A stretch of DNA of 25,448 bases from an uncultured Dorea sp. (lineage in GTDB: Bacteria > Bacillota > Clostridia > Lachnospirales > Lachnospiraceae), in the NCBI GenBank assembly GCA_948844705.1, contig CAQNVT010000223.1, positions 1-25,448 on the forward strand, written 5' to 3'. Below the pieces are notes generated by a model. That model saw only the letters and a list, made by a program, of their open reading frames with translations, made no database searches and was not told the DNA's origin. This document shows positions 6,615 to 14,635 of the stretch, in pieces. The translations under genes and the position numbers were made by a program. The stretch's first letter is position 1; each line of letters begins with the position of its first letter.

Positions 6615-8663
6615 TTATTTTGTCAGCATCATCATGATCTCGTTGCTTCTCTGTACGAAGGCTGTCATATCCTCCGGATTTAACGGCCTGTGTGCAAGCA
6701 TTGCAAGGTCATACAGCTGCTTGCAGATCACGGATACGTTTTCATTTTCTTTATTTTCTACGACAAATTTCACAAGCGGATGATTTGCGTTAAGAATCAG
6801 TGTGCTCTCGCCGCCCATGTTCATATCGTTCATGCCGTACATCTTCATCATTTCCTGCATACGCCGGCTCTGCTCGGATAATGTGATCATGGAGGCCACC
6901 TTATCATCCTTTAATTTTTCAATCTTTACATCCAGCTTGTCGTTGCCAAGCTCCTTGCGGAAGATCTCGATCAGGCTGTCGGAGGTTGCTTTAAATGCTT
7001 CTTTATCCTCCTCCTTTACCTCTTCCTTCGCGGTATCTGTTACATCGGCGTCGATTCTCTGGAAGCGGATCGTCGGATTACGCTGCTCTAACTGCGTGAT
7101 AAACGGAGAATCGATGTTGTGGCCCAAGATGACCGCATCCTGTCCCTGGTTGCGGAACATGTTGATATACTGGCTCTGCTGAACCTCATCCGTCACATAG
7201 TAGATCGTTGTCTTGATCTCCTCTACCTTATTCTCATCATCGTTTTCTTCCTTCTTATCGTTTACTTCTACGACCTCGCCGCCGTTTTCCTCGATGCAGT
7301 CCTTAAGAGTGAGATATTTTCCGTCAATGTTCTTAAAGAGGATCGCATCCTTCATCTTATCGCAGAACTTCTCGTCCTTTAAGCAGCCGAACTTGATAAA
7401 CGGGCTGATATTATCCCAGTATTTTTCATAGTCCTCTCTCTTTGTCTTGCACATGCCGGAGAGCTTATCTGCCACCTTCTTGGAAATGTAATCTGCAATC
7501 TTATTTACAAATCCGTCGTTCTGCAGCGCACTTCTTGATACGTTGAGCGGAAGATCCGGGCAGTCGATGACTCCCTTTAATACCATAAGGAATTCCGGGA
7601 TTACTTCCTTAATATTGTCCGCGATAAATACCTGATTGTTATAGAGCTTGATCGTTCCCTCGATGGAATCATACTCAGTATTAATACGCGGGAAATATAA
7701 GATTCCTTTCAGGTTAAACGGATAATCCATATTCAGGTGAATCCAGAATAACGGCTCCTTGTAGTCTAAGAATACCTTACGGTAAAATTCCTGATAGTCC
7801 TCGTCGGAGCACTCATTCGGGTGCTTTGTCCAAAGAGGCGCCGTATCGCTCAAGGAAACCGGGCGTTTCTCAATCTTTACCTTCTCCTTTGCAGGCTCTA
7901 CCTCAACGATCTCCTTTTCACCGTTTTCATTTTCCTTCTCCTCTGTCTTTGCATCCTCGTGAATATGCTCGACAACAACATCGTCTTCCTTTAAATCAGC
8001 CTCGTCGATCGTCTCATACTCGGTCTCTGCATTTGCCTTGGAGAGGAAAATCGGAACCGGCATGAAGGAGCAGTATTTTTCTATTACCTCTCTTACGCGG
8101 TATTCATTGGCAAACTCAAGGCTGTCCTCGTTGAGGCATAAGGTAATCTCTGTTCCTACCGTCTCTTTGCTGCCGTCCTCCATCTCATACTCTGTGCCGC
8201 CGTCGCTTACCCAGTGTACCGGAGCCGCCCCCTCCTTGTAGGAAAGTGTATCAATATGCACCGAATCTGCCACCATAAATGCAGAGTAAAAACCAAGTCC
8301 GAAATGGCCGATCATATCATCCTCTGTCGTCTTATCCTTATATTTCTCAAGGAATTCTGTTGCGCCGGAAAATGCGATCTGCGTAATATACTCCTCTACC
8401 TCCTCGGCTGTCATTCCCAAACCGTTATCCGTGAATTTCAGCGTCTTCTCCTCCGGATTTACCTCGATCTGAATAGCTGCCTTGTAGTCATCCGGTATCT
8501 GGTATTCGCCCATCATATCCAGCTTTTTAAGCTTTGTAATGGCATCGCATCCGTTTGATACCATCTCGCGTACGAAAATATCATGGTCAGAATATACCCA
8601 TTTTTTTATGATCGGGAATATGTTTTCACTGCTTATTGACAAGCTTCCTTTTTTTGCTGCCAT
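6615..8663 (-). CDS. htpG: Molecular chaperone HtpG (Hsp90 family)
   Basis: This is the cytosolic ATP-dependent chaperone that helps fold client proteins. The N-terminal GHKL ATPase domain shows REMVSNGCDA (metal-binding Asn region), TDNGLGMT and GHFGLGFYSAFMVAD. A charged linker (about residues 230-265, rich in Glu and Lys) separates it from the middle domain with LPLNVSRSALQND, and a C-terminal dimerisation region follows. The length of 682 residues is somewhat above E. coli HtpG (624) because of the charged insert and the acidic stretch near residues 470-490. AGGAG lies about 10 bp before ATG 8663. A CIRCE operator and sigma-A promoter upstream indicate HrcA control by heat shock. Confidence 0.96.
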   Translation of the reverse strand: MAAKKGSLSISSENIFPIIKKWVYSDHDIFVREMVSNGCDAITKLKKLDMMGEYQIPDDYKAAIQIEVNPEEKTLKFTDNGLGMTAEEVEEYITQIAFSGATEFLEKYKDKTTEDDMIGHFGLGFYSAFMVADSVHIDTLSYKEGAAPVHWVSDGGTEYEMEDGSKETVGTEITLCLNEDSLEFANEYRVREVIEKYCSFMPVPIFLSKANAETEYETIDEADLKEDDVVVEHIHEDAKTEEKENENGEKEIVEVEPAKEKVKIEKRPVSLSDTAPLWTKHPNECSDEDYQEFYRKVFLDYKEPLFWIHLNMDYPFNLKGILYFPRINTEYDSIEGTIKLYNNQVFIADNIKEVIPEFLMVLKGVIDCPDLPLNVSRSALQNDGFVNKIADYISKKVADKLSGMCKTKREDYEKYWDNISPFIKFGCLKDEKFCDKMKDAILFKNIDGKYLTLKDCIEENGGEVVEVNDKKEENDDENKVEEIKTTIYYVTDEVQQSQYINMFRNQGQDAVILGHNIDSPFITQLEQRNPTIRFQRIDADVTDTAKEEVKEEDKEAFKATSDSLIEIFRKELGNDKLDVKIEKLKDDKVASMITLSEQSRRMQEMMKMYGMNDMNMGGESTLILNANHPLVKFVVENKENENVSVICKQLYDLAMLAHRPLNPEDMTAFVQRSNEIMMMLTK

Positions 8664-8700
8664 CTGTTATCACTCCTATTTCTTATTTTTTTCTATATGA

Positions 8701-8722
8701 GGCAGAGCTACTCTGCCTTTTT
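8701..8722. other. Hairpin in the htpG leader
   Basis: GGCAGAG, a CTA loop and CTCTGCC form a 7-bp perfect stem. On the plus strand it is followed by five T, the look of an intrinsic terminator, but no plus-strand gene ends here. On the htpG transcript it lies just after the predicted start and may protect the 5' end of the mRNA or stop antisense transcription. Confidence 0.5.
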
Positions 8723-8734
8723 GTCCTAAAAGAT

Positions 8735-8763
8735 ATGATAATACTCCGGAAATTAAAAGTCAA
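8735..8763 (-). promoter_or_regulatory. Sigma-A promoter of htpG
   Basis: On the minus strand, TTGACT (8763-8758), a 17-bp spacer and TATCAT (8740-8735). The start should be near 8728, giving a leader of about 65 nt. No equally good promoter was found on the far side of the CIRCE element. Confidence 0.8.
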
Positions 8764-8770
8764 CAGGAAA

Positions 8771-8797
8771 TTAGCACTCTTTTAGAAAGAGTGCTAA
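8771..8797. promoter_or_regulatory. CIRCE operator (HrcA binding site)
   Basis: TTAGCACTC-N9-GAGTGCTAA matches the CIRCE consensus without error. The inner bases extend the symmetry to a 12-bp stem with a TAG loop, so it could also end transcripts of the ABC transporter operon, whose last stop is at 8831. HrcA binds CIRCE and represses heat-shock genes at normal temperature. It lies 7 bp upstream of the -35 box and not, as is usual, downstream of the start. Confidence 0.95.
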
Positions 8798-8830
8798 CAA
8801 TTTTCTTAAGAATATAAAATTTTTATAAAT

Positions 8831-11800
8831 TTACTCGATACTCTTTAAGGATTCCACCATATCGATCTTCTTAAGCTTAAAGTACATTACTCCGTTGATC
8901 AGCATGGAGAATGCTACGGTAAGCGCCAGACTGTAAATAAAGCTTGGAGGATTGATATTTCTTCCGAACATGGCCGAATCTACCTCCACTGTTTCTATAA
9001 TAAACAGGTGCAGAAATTTTCCCAGGACAACGCCCACAACAGCTCCTAAGAAGGTGAGCAGTATATTCTCCCTGTACACGTACTGTGCCACCTCGCCGTT
9101 ATAAAAGCCCAGCACCTTAAGCGTCGCCAGCTCCCTTTTACGCTCCGCAATATTTACGGTATTCAAATTATAAAGCACTACAAACGCCAGCATTCCTGCA
9201 GATATGATCAGCACAATGATAACCAGATTCAGGCTCCTTAACATATCGTCAAGCTGCTTCTCGATATCATGGGTATAGCTTACACTTAAGGCGCCGTCAA
9301 GCTTTAGGATATGTTTTCCGGCTTCCTCCATTTCCTTTGACGTACAATCCTCCTTTACCGAAAAGAAGACACTGTTATACTCCGGCTTCTCTTCGTATAC
9401 CTTCTCATAATATGCAGGAGTAAAATAAATATAATGCCCCATGTAGTTCTCACAGATATGCTCGATCCTGACCTCTTTATTCCCGTTTTCCTCGTCCTTG
9501 ATCTCGGCCGTATCGCCTTCCTTCACGCCTAAAAGCTTCGCGGTCTTCTCACTTACGATCACGCCCTCGTCTGACAGCAGATACTGCTCCTTACTTTTTC
9601 TGTCATGAAAATCAACAAATTCCGGAATATTTTCCACATCCTCAAACACACAGCCGTACGCGGAACGCTCTTTTTTGCCATTTACCAGTGTGATACTCTG
9701 CATATCGGCATCCATAAACCGCTCAATATTTTCTTCTTTTTCCATCAAGGCCGCAATTTCTTTTCTCTGCTTCTCCGTGACATCCGACTCCAAATATACA
9801 CTTCCGTCATAAAACTGGATCTCTGCGTATTGGAGCTCCGCGATCTCATAGCAGGAATCTTTCAGCCCGAAGCCCACAAGCATAAGCGCCATACACCCGC
9901 CGATCCCAAAGATCGTCATAAAGAACCGCTTCTTATAACGCATAAGATTCCTGACCGTAGACTTCCATGTAAAATTCAGATGCCTCCATACGATACCGAT
10001 CCGCTCCAGAAATACTCTCCGGCCGTTTTTCGGCGCAGGCGGACGCATAAGGACTGCCGGCTGCGCCGCAAGCTCCTTGTAGCAGGCCATAATTGTGGCA
10101 AACATCGTACAGAAAACCGCCGCCCCGGATGCCATTGCAGCATAACCCCATTCATAGGGTACAAGAATCGCCGGAAGATGCCGGTACAGGATCCCATAGG
10201 CATACACAATAATATAAGGAAGAATTTTCTCTCCCAGAAGCACACCGATGATACTTCCGCCCACTGTCGCAAGAAGGGCATAACCGATATACTTTGAAGC
10301 AATTGCCGCCTTGCTGTAGCCAAGCGCCTTCATCGTCCCGATCGAGGTCCTCTGCTCTTCTACCATACGGGTCATGCTTGTAAGACTGATCAGTGCAGCC
10401 ACGAGGAAAAACAGTACCGGAAATACCCTTCCGATTGCCCCGAGGCGCTCGGCATTTTCTCCGAATCCGCTGTACTCGATCAGCGTACTTCTGTCATAAA
10501 CATACCATTTCGGAAGCTCAATGTCGGAAATTTCCTCCTCAGCATCCGCAATCTCTTTTTCGGCATCCGCGATTTCCTCCTCGGCCTCCTTTTTTCCTTC
10601 CTCATACTCCTCTTTCGCATCGACAAGCTTTGCCTCATTTGCCGCAATTTCGGCTTCCCCGCTGTCAAGCTCCGCCTCCTGCGCGGTAAGCTCCGCCCAT
10701 CCGGAATTGATCTGTGCCTGACCTGAGTCCAGCTCTGCCGGCACGCCGGAAAGCTCCGCTTCCGCCGTATCAAGCTCGGCCTTTGCAGCATCAAGACTCT
10801 CCTTCGTCTGCGTAAGCTGTGCCTCTGCCTCCTGAAGCTTAAGGACCGACGCGTCAAGCTCTGCCGCGCTGGCCGCATACTGACTCTCCTGCGCGCTTAA
10901 GTTATTCGTAAGCTCCTGCGCCTGCGCCTTAAGCCCTTCCAGTGTCCCGATCCATTCACTATATCCCGGATCATCCGGGGGAAGGGGCGCCGCCTCCATT
11001 CCTTCAATCTGCCGGTTTAGCCCGCTGACCCCCGCCCAGCCCTTATCCAGCTCCTCACGGAATACGCCGAGCCCCTGTTTTCCTTCCTCTATCTTTGCCT
11101 CCGCTTCCGGCCTTTCTGCCTCAAACGCCGCTTTTCCTTCCTCATACCGGGTCTTGCCGCTTTCATACTGGGTTTTTCCGTCCGACAGCTTCTCAAGACC
11201 AGCATAATACTGGGTGCGCGCATCGTCAAGTTCTGTCTGCTTTGAATAAAGCGTCGCCTTTGCATTCTCGATCTGGACTCTTCCGTCGGCAATCTGTGCT
11301 TTCGCATCGGCAAGCTCCTTTTCCGCATCGGCAATTTTCCCGGCCGCATCTGCTAACTCTGCGTCGGCGTCCGCTTTTCCTTTGGCAAGCTCTTCTCTTG
11401 CTTCCTCAAGCTCTTCATTTGCCTCGTCGATAATCTCCTGCCTTCTGGCCCCGGCTCTTTCCTCCGTAATATCTTCTACATTTTCCAGAACCTCTTCTAT
11501 CCGTTCGTCATAGGCATCGGTAAATGCAAGCAGACCTTCCGCCCCCTCCACCTGGAGATAAACCTCCGTATATACGTCTAAAGCAAATGTATCCTCCGGC
11601 ACCACAAGAAACGCGCTTATACTTCCGTCTCCTACGGTCGCGCTTCCACGGCCATAGGAGAGATAGCAGGGACTGTTTCCAAGACCGACTACCTCAAGCG
11701 TATCTGTTTTCAGCGTGTCGGATACCGGATCCTCTGTACCGGAATGCAGCGTGATTTTATCGCCAAGCTTAAAGCCGCCCTCATCATCCGCCATGCATTC

Positions 11801-12193
11801 CCCGCTTTTTTCCGGAAGCCTTCCCTCACTTACCTTCACCTGATTCATATGCTCCTGAAGGGACATGACATGCAAAACCTGCTGCTCATCCGCAGCATTA
11901 TAGAGGAAGTCCGCGCTGTATGCACCCTCCGCCAGGGCTACACCGTCTACCTGCTCCATGGCGCGCACATCTTTTTCCGTAACACCGTATGTACTGAGCG
12001 CCTTGATATCCATAAGCCTGCTGGCATCAAAATAGGAATCTCCGGACAGTCTCATGTCCGGCTCTGATGCACGGATCCCTGAGAAAAATGCCACTCCGAG
12101 CGCAACAATAAAAAGAATCGACAGGAATCTTCCCGGACTCTTTTTTATTTCCATATAAAAATCTTTTCTGGTTGGCTTTGCTTTTCTCTTCAT
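8831..12193 (-). CDS. ABC transporter permease, FtsX-like, with large coiled-coil insert
   Basis: An 1120-residue membrane protein. The order is: one transmembrane helix (about 21-40), an extracellular MacB-like domain to about 240, a long Ala/Glu/Asp/Lys coiled coil (about 242-556, with a Pro-rich break near 400-412), a first FtsX domain (about 590-710, containing MVEEQRTSIGTMKALGYS), a linker helix near 757-777, a second extracellular domain, and a second FtsX domain at the C-terminus (AERKRELATLKVLGF). Family members export or sense peptides, lipids or antimicrobials with a partner ATPase, which lies 9 bp upstream here. A good AGGAGAG ribosome site precedes ATG 12193. Low-complexity codons in the coiled coil create false open frames on the other strand. 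Substrate unknown. Confidence 0.92.
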   Translation of the reverse strand: MKRKAKPTRKDFYMEIKKSPGRFLSILFIVALGVAFFSGIRASEPDMRLSGDSYFDASRLMDIKALSTYGVTEKDVRAMEQVDGVALAEGAYSADFLYNAADEQQVLHVMSLQEHMNQVKVSEGRLPEKSGECMADDEGGFKLGDKITLHSGTEDPVSDTLKTDTLEVVGLGNSPCYLSYGRGSATVGDGSISAFLVVPEDTFALDVYTEVYLQVEGAEGLLAFTDAYDERIEEVLENVEDITEERAGARRQEIIDEANEELEEAREELAKGKADADAELADAAGKIADAEKELADAKAQIADGRVQIENAKATLYSKQTELDDARTQYYAGLEKLSDGKTQYESGKTRYEEGKAAFEAERPEAEAKIEEGKQGLGVFREELDKGWAGVSGLNRQIEGMEAAPLPPDDPGYSEWIGTLEGLKAQAQELTNNLSAQESQYAASAAELDASVLKLQEAEAQLTQTKESLDAAKAELDTAEAELSGVPAELDSGQAQINSGWAELTAQEAELDSGEAEIAANEAKLVDAKEEYEEGKKEAEEEIADAEKEIADAEEEISDIELPKWYVYDRSTLIEYSGFGENAERLGAIGRVFPVLFFLVAALISLTSMTRMVEEQRTSIGTMKALGYSKAAIASKYIGYALLATVGGSIIGVLLGEKILPYIIVYAYGILYRHLPAILVPYEWGYAAMASGAAVFCTMFATIMACYKELAAQPAVLMRPPAPKNGRRVFLERIGIVWRHLNFTWKSTVRNLMRYKKRFFMTIFGIGGCMALMLVGFGLKDSCYEIAELQYAEIQFYDGSVYLESDVTEKQRKEIAALMEKEENIERFMDADMQSITLVNGKKERSAYGCVFEDVENIPEFVDFHDRKSKEQYLLSDEGVIVSEKTAKLLGVKEGDTAEIKDEENGNKEVRIEHICENYMGHYIYFTPAYYEKVYEEKPEYNSVFFSVKEDCTSKEMEEAGKHILKLDGALSVSYTHDIEKQLDDMLRSLNLVIIVLIISAGMLAFVVLYNLNTVNIAERKRELATLKVLGFYNGEVAQYVYRENILLTFLGAVVGVVLGKFLHLFIIETVEVDSAMFGRNINPPSFIYSLALTVAFSMLINGVMYFKLKKIDMVESLKSIE

Positions 12194-12202
12194 CTGTCTC
12201 TC

Positions 12203-12907
12203 CTACCACTCTATCGTCTCTACCGAAACCGGATGAGGATTCTCTGTAATACCGGATACCCGTCCGTTTTTAATCTTAATCACACGGTCCGCCATCGGAG
12301 CTATGGCAGAATTATGTGTAATGAGAATAACCGTCATGCCTTTATTTCTGCAGGTATCCTGCAAAAGCTTAAGAATCGCCTTTCCCGTATTATAATCAAG
12401 AGCCCCCGTCGGCTCATCGCACAGAAGGAGCTTGGGATTCTTCGCAAGAGCTCTCGCGATCGACACTCTCTGCTGCTCACCTCCTGAGAGCTGTGCCGGG
12501 AAATTGTCCAGACGCTCGCCAAGGCCCACTTCTTCCATGACCGTTCTCGCATCCATGGGATCCTTACAGATCTGGAGAGCAAGCTCTACATTTTCAAGGG
12601 CGGTCAGATTCGGGATCAGATTGTAAAACTGAAATACAAAACCGATATCATCCCTTCTGTATGCGGTAAGCTGCTTCTGGGAATAGCGGGCGATGTTCCT
12701 GCCATCGACATAGACCTGCCCCTTTGTGGCCGTATCCATGCCGCCCAGAATATTTAAAACCGTCGTTTTTCCGGCGCCGCTTGGACCTACGACGACTGCA
12801 AACTCACCTTTTTTTATGTCAAAATCGATTCCGGCGGCGGCCATGATCTCGACCTCGCCCATTTTATATATTTTCTTAACATCCTTTAATGAAACAAAAC
12901 CTTCCAT
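12203..12907 (-). CDS. ABC transporter ATP-binding protein (LolD/MacB type)
   Basis: A 234-residue ATPase powering the FtsX-type permease encoded next. It has Walker [10 protein letters not shown], a Q-loop ([13 protein letters not shown]), the signature LSGGEQQR, Walker [13 protein letters not shown] and the H-loop histidine in ILITHN, so it should be active. The Tyr-Asn-Leu after the Q-loop is typical of the MacB/LolD group. ATG 12907 is chosen because GGAGGAAT lies just before it, and the 15 codons upstream look unlike the family. The regulated promoter lies about 65 bp further upstream. Confidence 0.94.
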   Translation of the reverse strand: MEGFVSLKDVKKIYKMGEVEIMAAAGIDFDIKKGEFAVVVGPSGAGKTTVLNILGGMDTATKGQVYVDGRNIARYSQKQLTAYRRDDIGFVFQFYNLIPNLTALENVELALQICKDPMDARTVMEEVGLGERLDNFPAQLSGGEQQRVSIARALAKNPKLLLCDEPTGALDYNTGKAILKLLQDTCRNKGMTVILITHNSAIAPMADRVIKIKNGRVSGITENPHPVSVETIEW

Positions 12908-12953
12908 GTGATTCCTCCATGTTTTCAAAGCACTCTGCTTTTCACTGTACAAA

Positions 12954-12969
12954 CAGGAAAGCTTTCCTG
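12954..12969. promoter_or_regulatory. Putative operator palindrome of the ABC exporter
   Basis: CAGGAAAGCTTTCCTG is a perfect 16-bp palindrome. It begins 4 bp downstream of a TATAAT box and should cover the transcription start of the ABC operon. Such a position suits a dimeric repressor such as a TetR-, MarR- or GntR-type protein. No regulator gene lies nearby, so the protein is unknown. Confidence 0.5.
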
Positions 12970-12972
12970 AAC

Positions 12973-12981
12973 ATTATACCA
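12973..12981 (-). promoter_or_regulatory. Extended -10 promoter of the ABC exporter operon
   Basis: On the minus strand TGGTATAAT combines a perfect -10 hexamer with the TGn extension. No convincing -35 box is seen 16-18 bp upstream, which is common for extended -10 promoters. Confidence 0.65.
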
Positions 12982-13043
12982 TTTATAGATGGATAAGAAA
13001 ATGAATTTTCTATTAAACTGTATACATCGCATATAATATGTAT

Positions 13044-13124
13044 AATTCGCTCATTTTTTTGCAATATTAAAATTAAATTCGCTCATTTTTTGTGTAATCA
13101 AGGAATTGAATCGCTCATTTTTTG
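13044..13124 (+). repeat. Three direct repeats, core CGCTCATTTTTTG, spaced exactly 32 bp
   Basis: The core begins at 13048, 13080 and 13112. Each copy is preceded by AATT, AATT or GAAT and followed by G (the first copy has one extra T). The 19-20 bases between cores differ in sequence, so the core and its spacing are kept while the rest drifts. The last copy ends 11 bp before the -35 box of the DUF4143 ATPase promoter. A tandem operator is the simplest reading, and an iteron-like or recombination site is an alternative. On the other strand each copy reads as ATGAGCGA, opening only tiny frames of 6-13 codons. The rest of the 12,982-13,135 gap shows nothing else. Confidence 0.7.
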
Positions 13125-13135
13125 TATCAGATCGC

Positions 13136-13164
13136 TTGCTGTCTTTTTTAAAAAAGTATATACT
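13136..13164 (+). promoter_or_regulatory. Promoter of the DUF4143 ATPase gene
   Basis: TTGCTG (13136-13141), a 17-bp spacer and TATACT (13159-13164), with transcription expected near 13171 and a leader of about 28 nt. The spacer contains TTTTTTAAAAAA, and the -10 box sits within the palindrome AAGTATATACTT. Confidence 0.72.
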
Positions 13165-13198
13165 TAAAACAGTACTATGCTATGAAAGGGAATATCTT

Positions 13199-14542
13199 AT
13201 GTTATATTTAAGAAGAAAAGTAGATGAATATTTAAAAGTATGGAAAACTAACAATGACAGAAAGCCTCTCATTGTTAAGGGCTCGCGCCAGGTAGGAAAA
13301 ACAGAATCCATCCGAAGATTTGGAAAACATAATTATTCAAATATTATCGAAATAAATTTTGTGGAAGAGCCTGTATATAAAATGATTGTAAACGATGGGT
13401 ACAAAGTAAATGATATTATAAAAAACATCTCACGTATCGATCCGTCAAAAAAATTTACAGAGGATACATTAATATTTTTTGACGAATTGCAGGAATTTCC
13501 AGAAATTGCAACAGCATTAAAATTTTTCTGTATGGATGGCAGATTTGATGTAATATGCAGCGGTTCTATGCTGGGGATTCAATACAAAAGAATCGAAAGT
13601 AACAGTGTCGGATATAAAGCTGATTATCAAATGTATTCTTTGGATTTTGAAGAATTTCTATGGGCAAAAGGATACGATAACTCTTTTATAGAAGAATTGC
13701 TCGAACATATGAAAGCTATGCAGCCTTTTAATGAACTGACGTTGAAAATCTGTAATAATTTTTTTTTAGATTATTGCATTTTAGGCGGAATGCCTGCGGT
13801 TGTACGTGAGTATATAGCAAAAGACACCTTTGAAGGATCGCTTGAGACTCAGAGACAGTTATTGGCAGACTATAAAGAAGACATCCGCAAATATGCCGAC
13901 GGCATGGACCAAACCAGAATTCTTAATGTATTTAATCATATCCCTGTACAACTCGCAAAGGATAATAAGAAATTTCAGATATCAAAGGTTACCTCCGGCG
14001 CCCGTTTTAAGGATTACAGAGGTTGCATTGAATGGCTCCGGGATGCGGGGATTATTAATATATGCTATTGTCTTCATCAGGCGGAGCTGCCGCTTAAAGG
14101 GAACTATGATGAAACAAAGTATAAAATATATTTCGCAGACAGCGGCCTGTTCGTGGCAATGCTGGATGATGAAGCACAGGAAGATCTGCGCGCAAACAAA
14201 AATCTTGGCGTATATAAAGGGGCGCTTTATGAAAATATTGTAGGGGAAGCATTGGTGAAAAGCGGTTATGAATTATACTATTATAAGCGTGAGAATTCCA
14301 CATTGGAGGAGGATTTCTTTGTACGGACTGCATCTGAGCTGATACCGGTTGAAGTTAAGGCAGTAAATGGTCGTTCAAAATCCTTGCGCACCCTGATTGA
14401 CAGTAAAAAATACCAGGATATTTCTTATGGGGTTAAATTTACTGCCGGAAATATCGGATATAGCGAAAAAATATATTCCTTTCCATATTTTTGTGCATTT
14501 TTACTGAAACGGTATCTGAAATCAGAACGTACTCACTTATAA
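13199..14542 (+). CDS. AAA ATPase with DUF4143 domain (COG1373 type)
   Basis: A 447-residue protein. The N-terminal ATPase domain has Walker A GSRQVGKT (28-35), Walker B LIFFDE (91-96) and a sensor-like VICSGSMLG. The C-terminal DUF4143 region ends in a restriction-fold-like segment with IPVEVKA, in which Glu-X-Lys resembles the end of a PD-(D/E)XK site. This family is common and patchy in gut anaerobes, and its function is not settled. A helicase-like, nuclease-associated or conflict role is often supposed. ATG 13199 is chosen over an upstream in-frame start because AAAGGG lies 8 bp before it and the conserved part begins there. It has its own promoter and stands alone on the plus strand in an AT-rich stretch, suggesting acquisition by transfer. 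Confidence 0.87.
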   Translation: MLYLRRKVDEYLKVWKTNNDRKPLIVKGSRQVGKTESIRRFGKHNYSNIIEINFVEEPVYKMIVNDGYKVNDIIKNISRIDPSKKFTEDTLIFFDELQEFPEIATALKFFCMDGRFDVICSGSMLGIQYKRIESNSVGYKADYQMYSLDFEEFLWAKGYDNSFIEELLEHMKAMQPFNELTLKICNNFFLDYCILGGMPAVVREYIAKDTFEGSLETQRQLLADYKEDIRKYADGMDQTRILNVFNHIPVQLAKDNKKFQISKVTSGARFKDYRGCIEWLRDAGIINICYCLHQAELPLKGNYDETKYKIYFADSGLFVAMLDDEAQEDLRANKNLGVYKGALYENIVGEALVKSGYELYYYKRENSTLEEDFFVRTASELIPVEVKAVNGRSKSLRTLIDSKKYQDISYGVKFTAGNIGYSEKIYSFPYFCAFLLKRYLKSERTHL

Positions 14543-14583
14543 ATGCTTATAGGCTTTTTCCCGCGTTTAACCGCGGTATATTG

Positions 14584-14612
14584 TTGACACTGACATTACT
14601 TCATGCCATAAT
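14584..14612 (+). promoter_or_regulatory. Promoter of the second ATPase gene
   Basis: A perfect TTGACA (14584-14589), a 17-bp spacer and CATAAT (14607-14612). The expected start near 14619 leaves a leader of only about 17 nt, made up almost entirely of the AGGAGG ribosome site. Confidence 0.78.
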
Positions 14613-14635
14613 GTAATCAGGAGGTGAAAGAAACT

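Noticed and set aside
8701..8722. Intrinsic terminator of a plus-strand gene
   Set aside because: No plus-strand gene with support ends upstream, since the region is covered by htpG on the minus strand.
9605..10297. Plus-strand open frame of 230 codons
   Set aside because: It lies fully inside the ABC permease gene on the other strand, whose FtsX motifs are intact, and it has no ribosome site or recognisable family.
10526..11470. DNA tandem repeat element in the permease gene
   Set aside because: The repetition comes from heptad codons of a coiled coil. The units are imperfect and vary in length.
13044..13124. CRISPR-like array (three 32-bp-spaced repeats)
   Set aside because: The repeat core is only about 13 bp, too short for CRISPR, with no cas genes and no leader.
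14561..14576. CCGCG-TTTAAC-CGCGG hairpin as terminator of the DUF4143 gene
   Set aside because: The stem is only 5 bp and no T-run follows. It may be an operator but I cannot support either.
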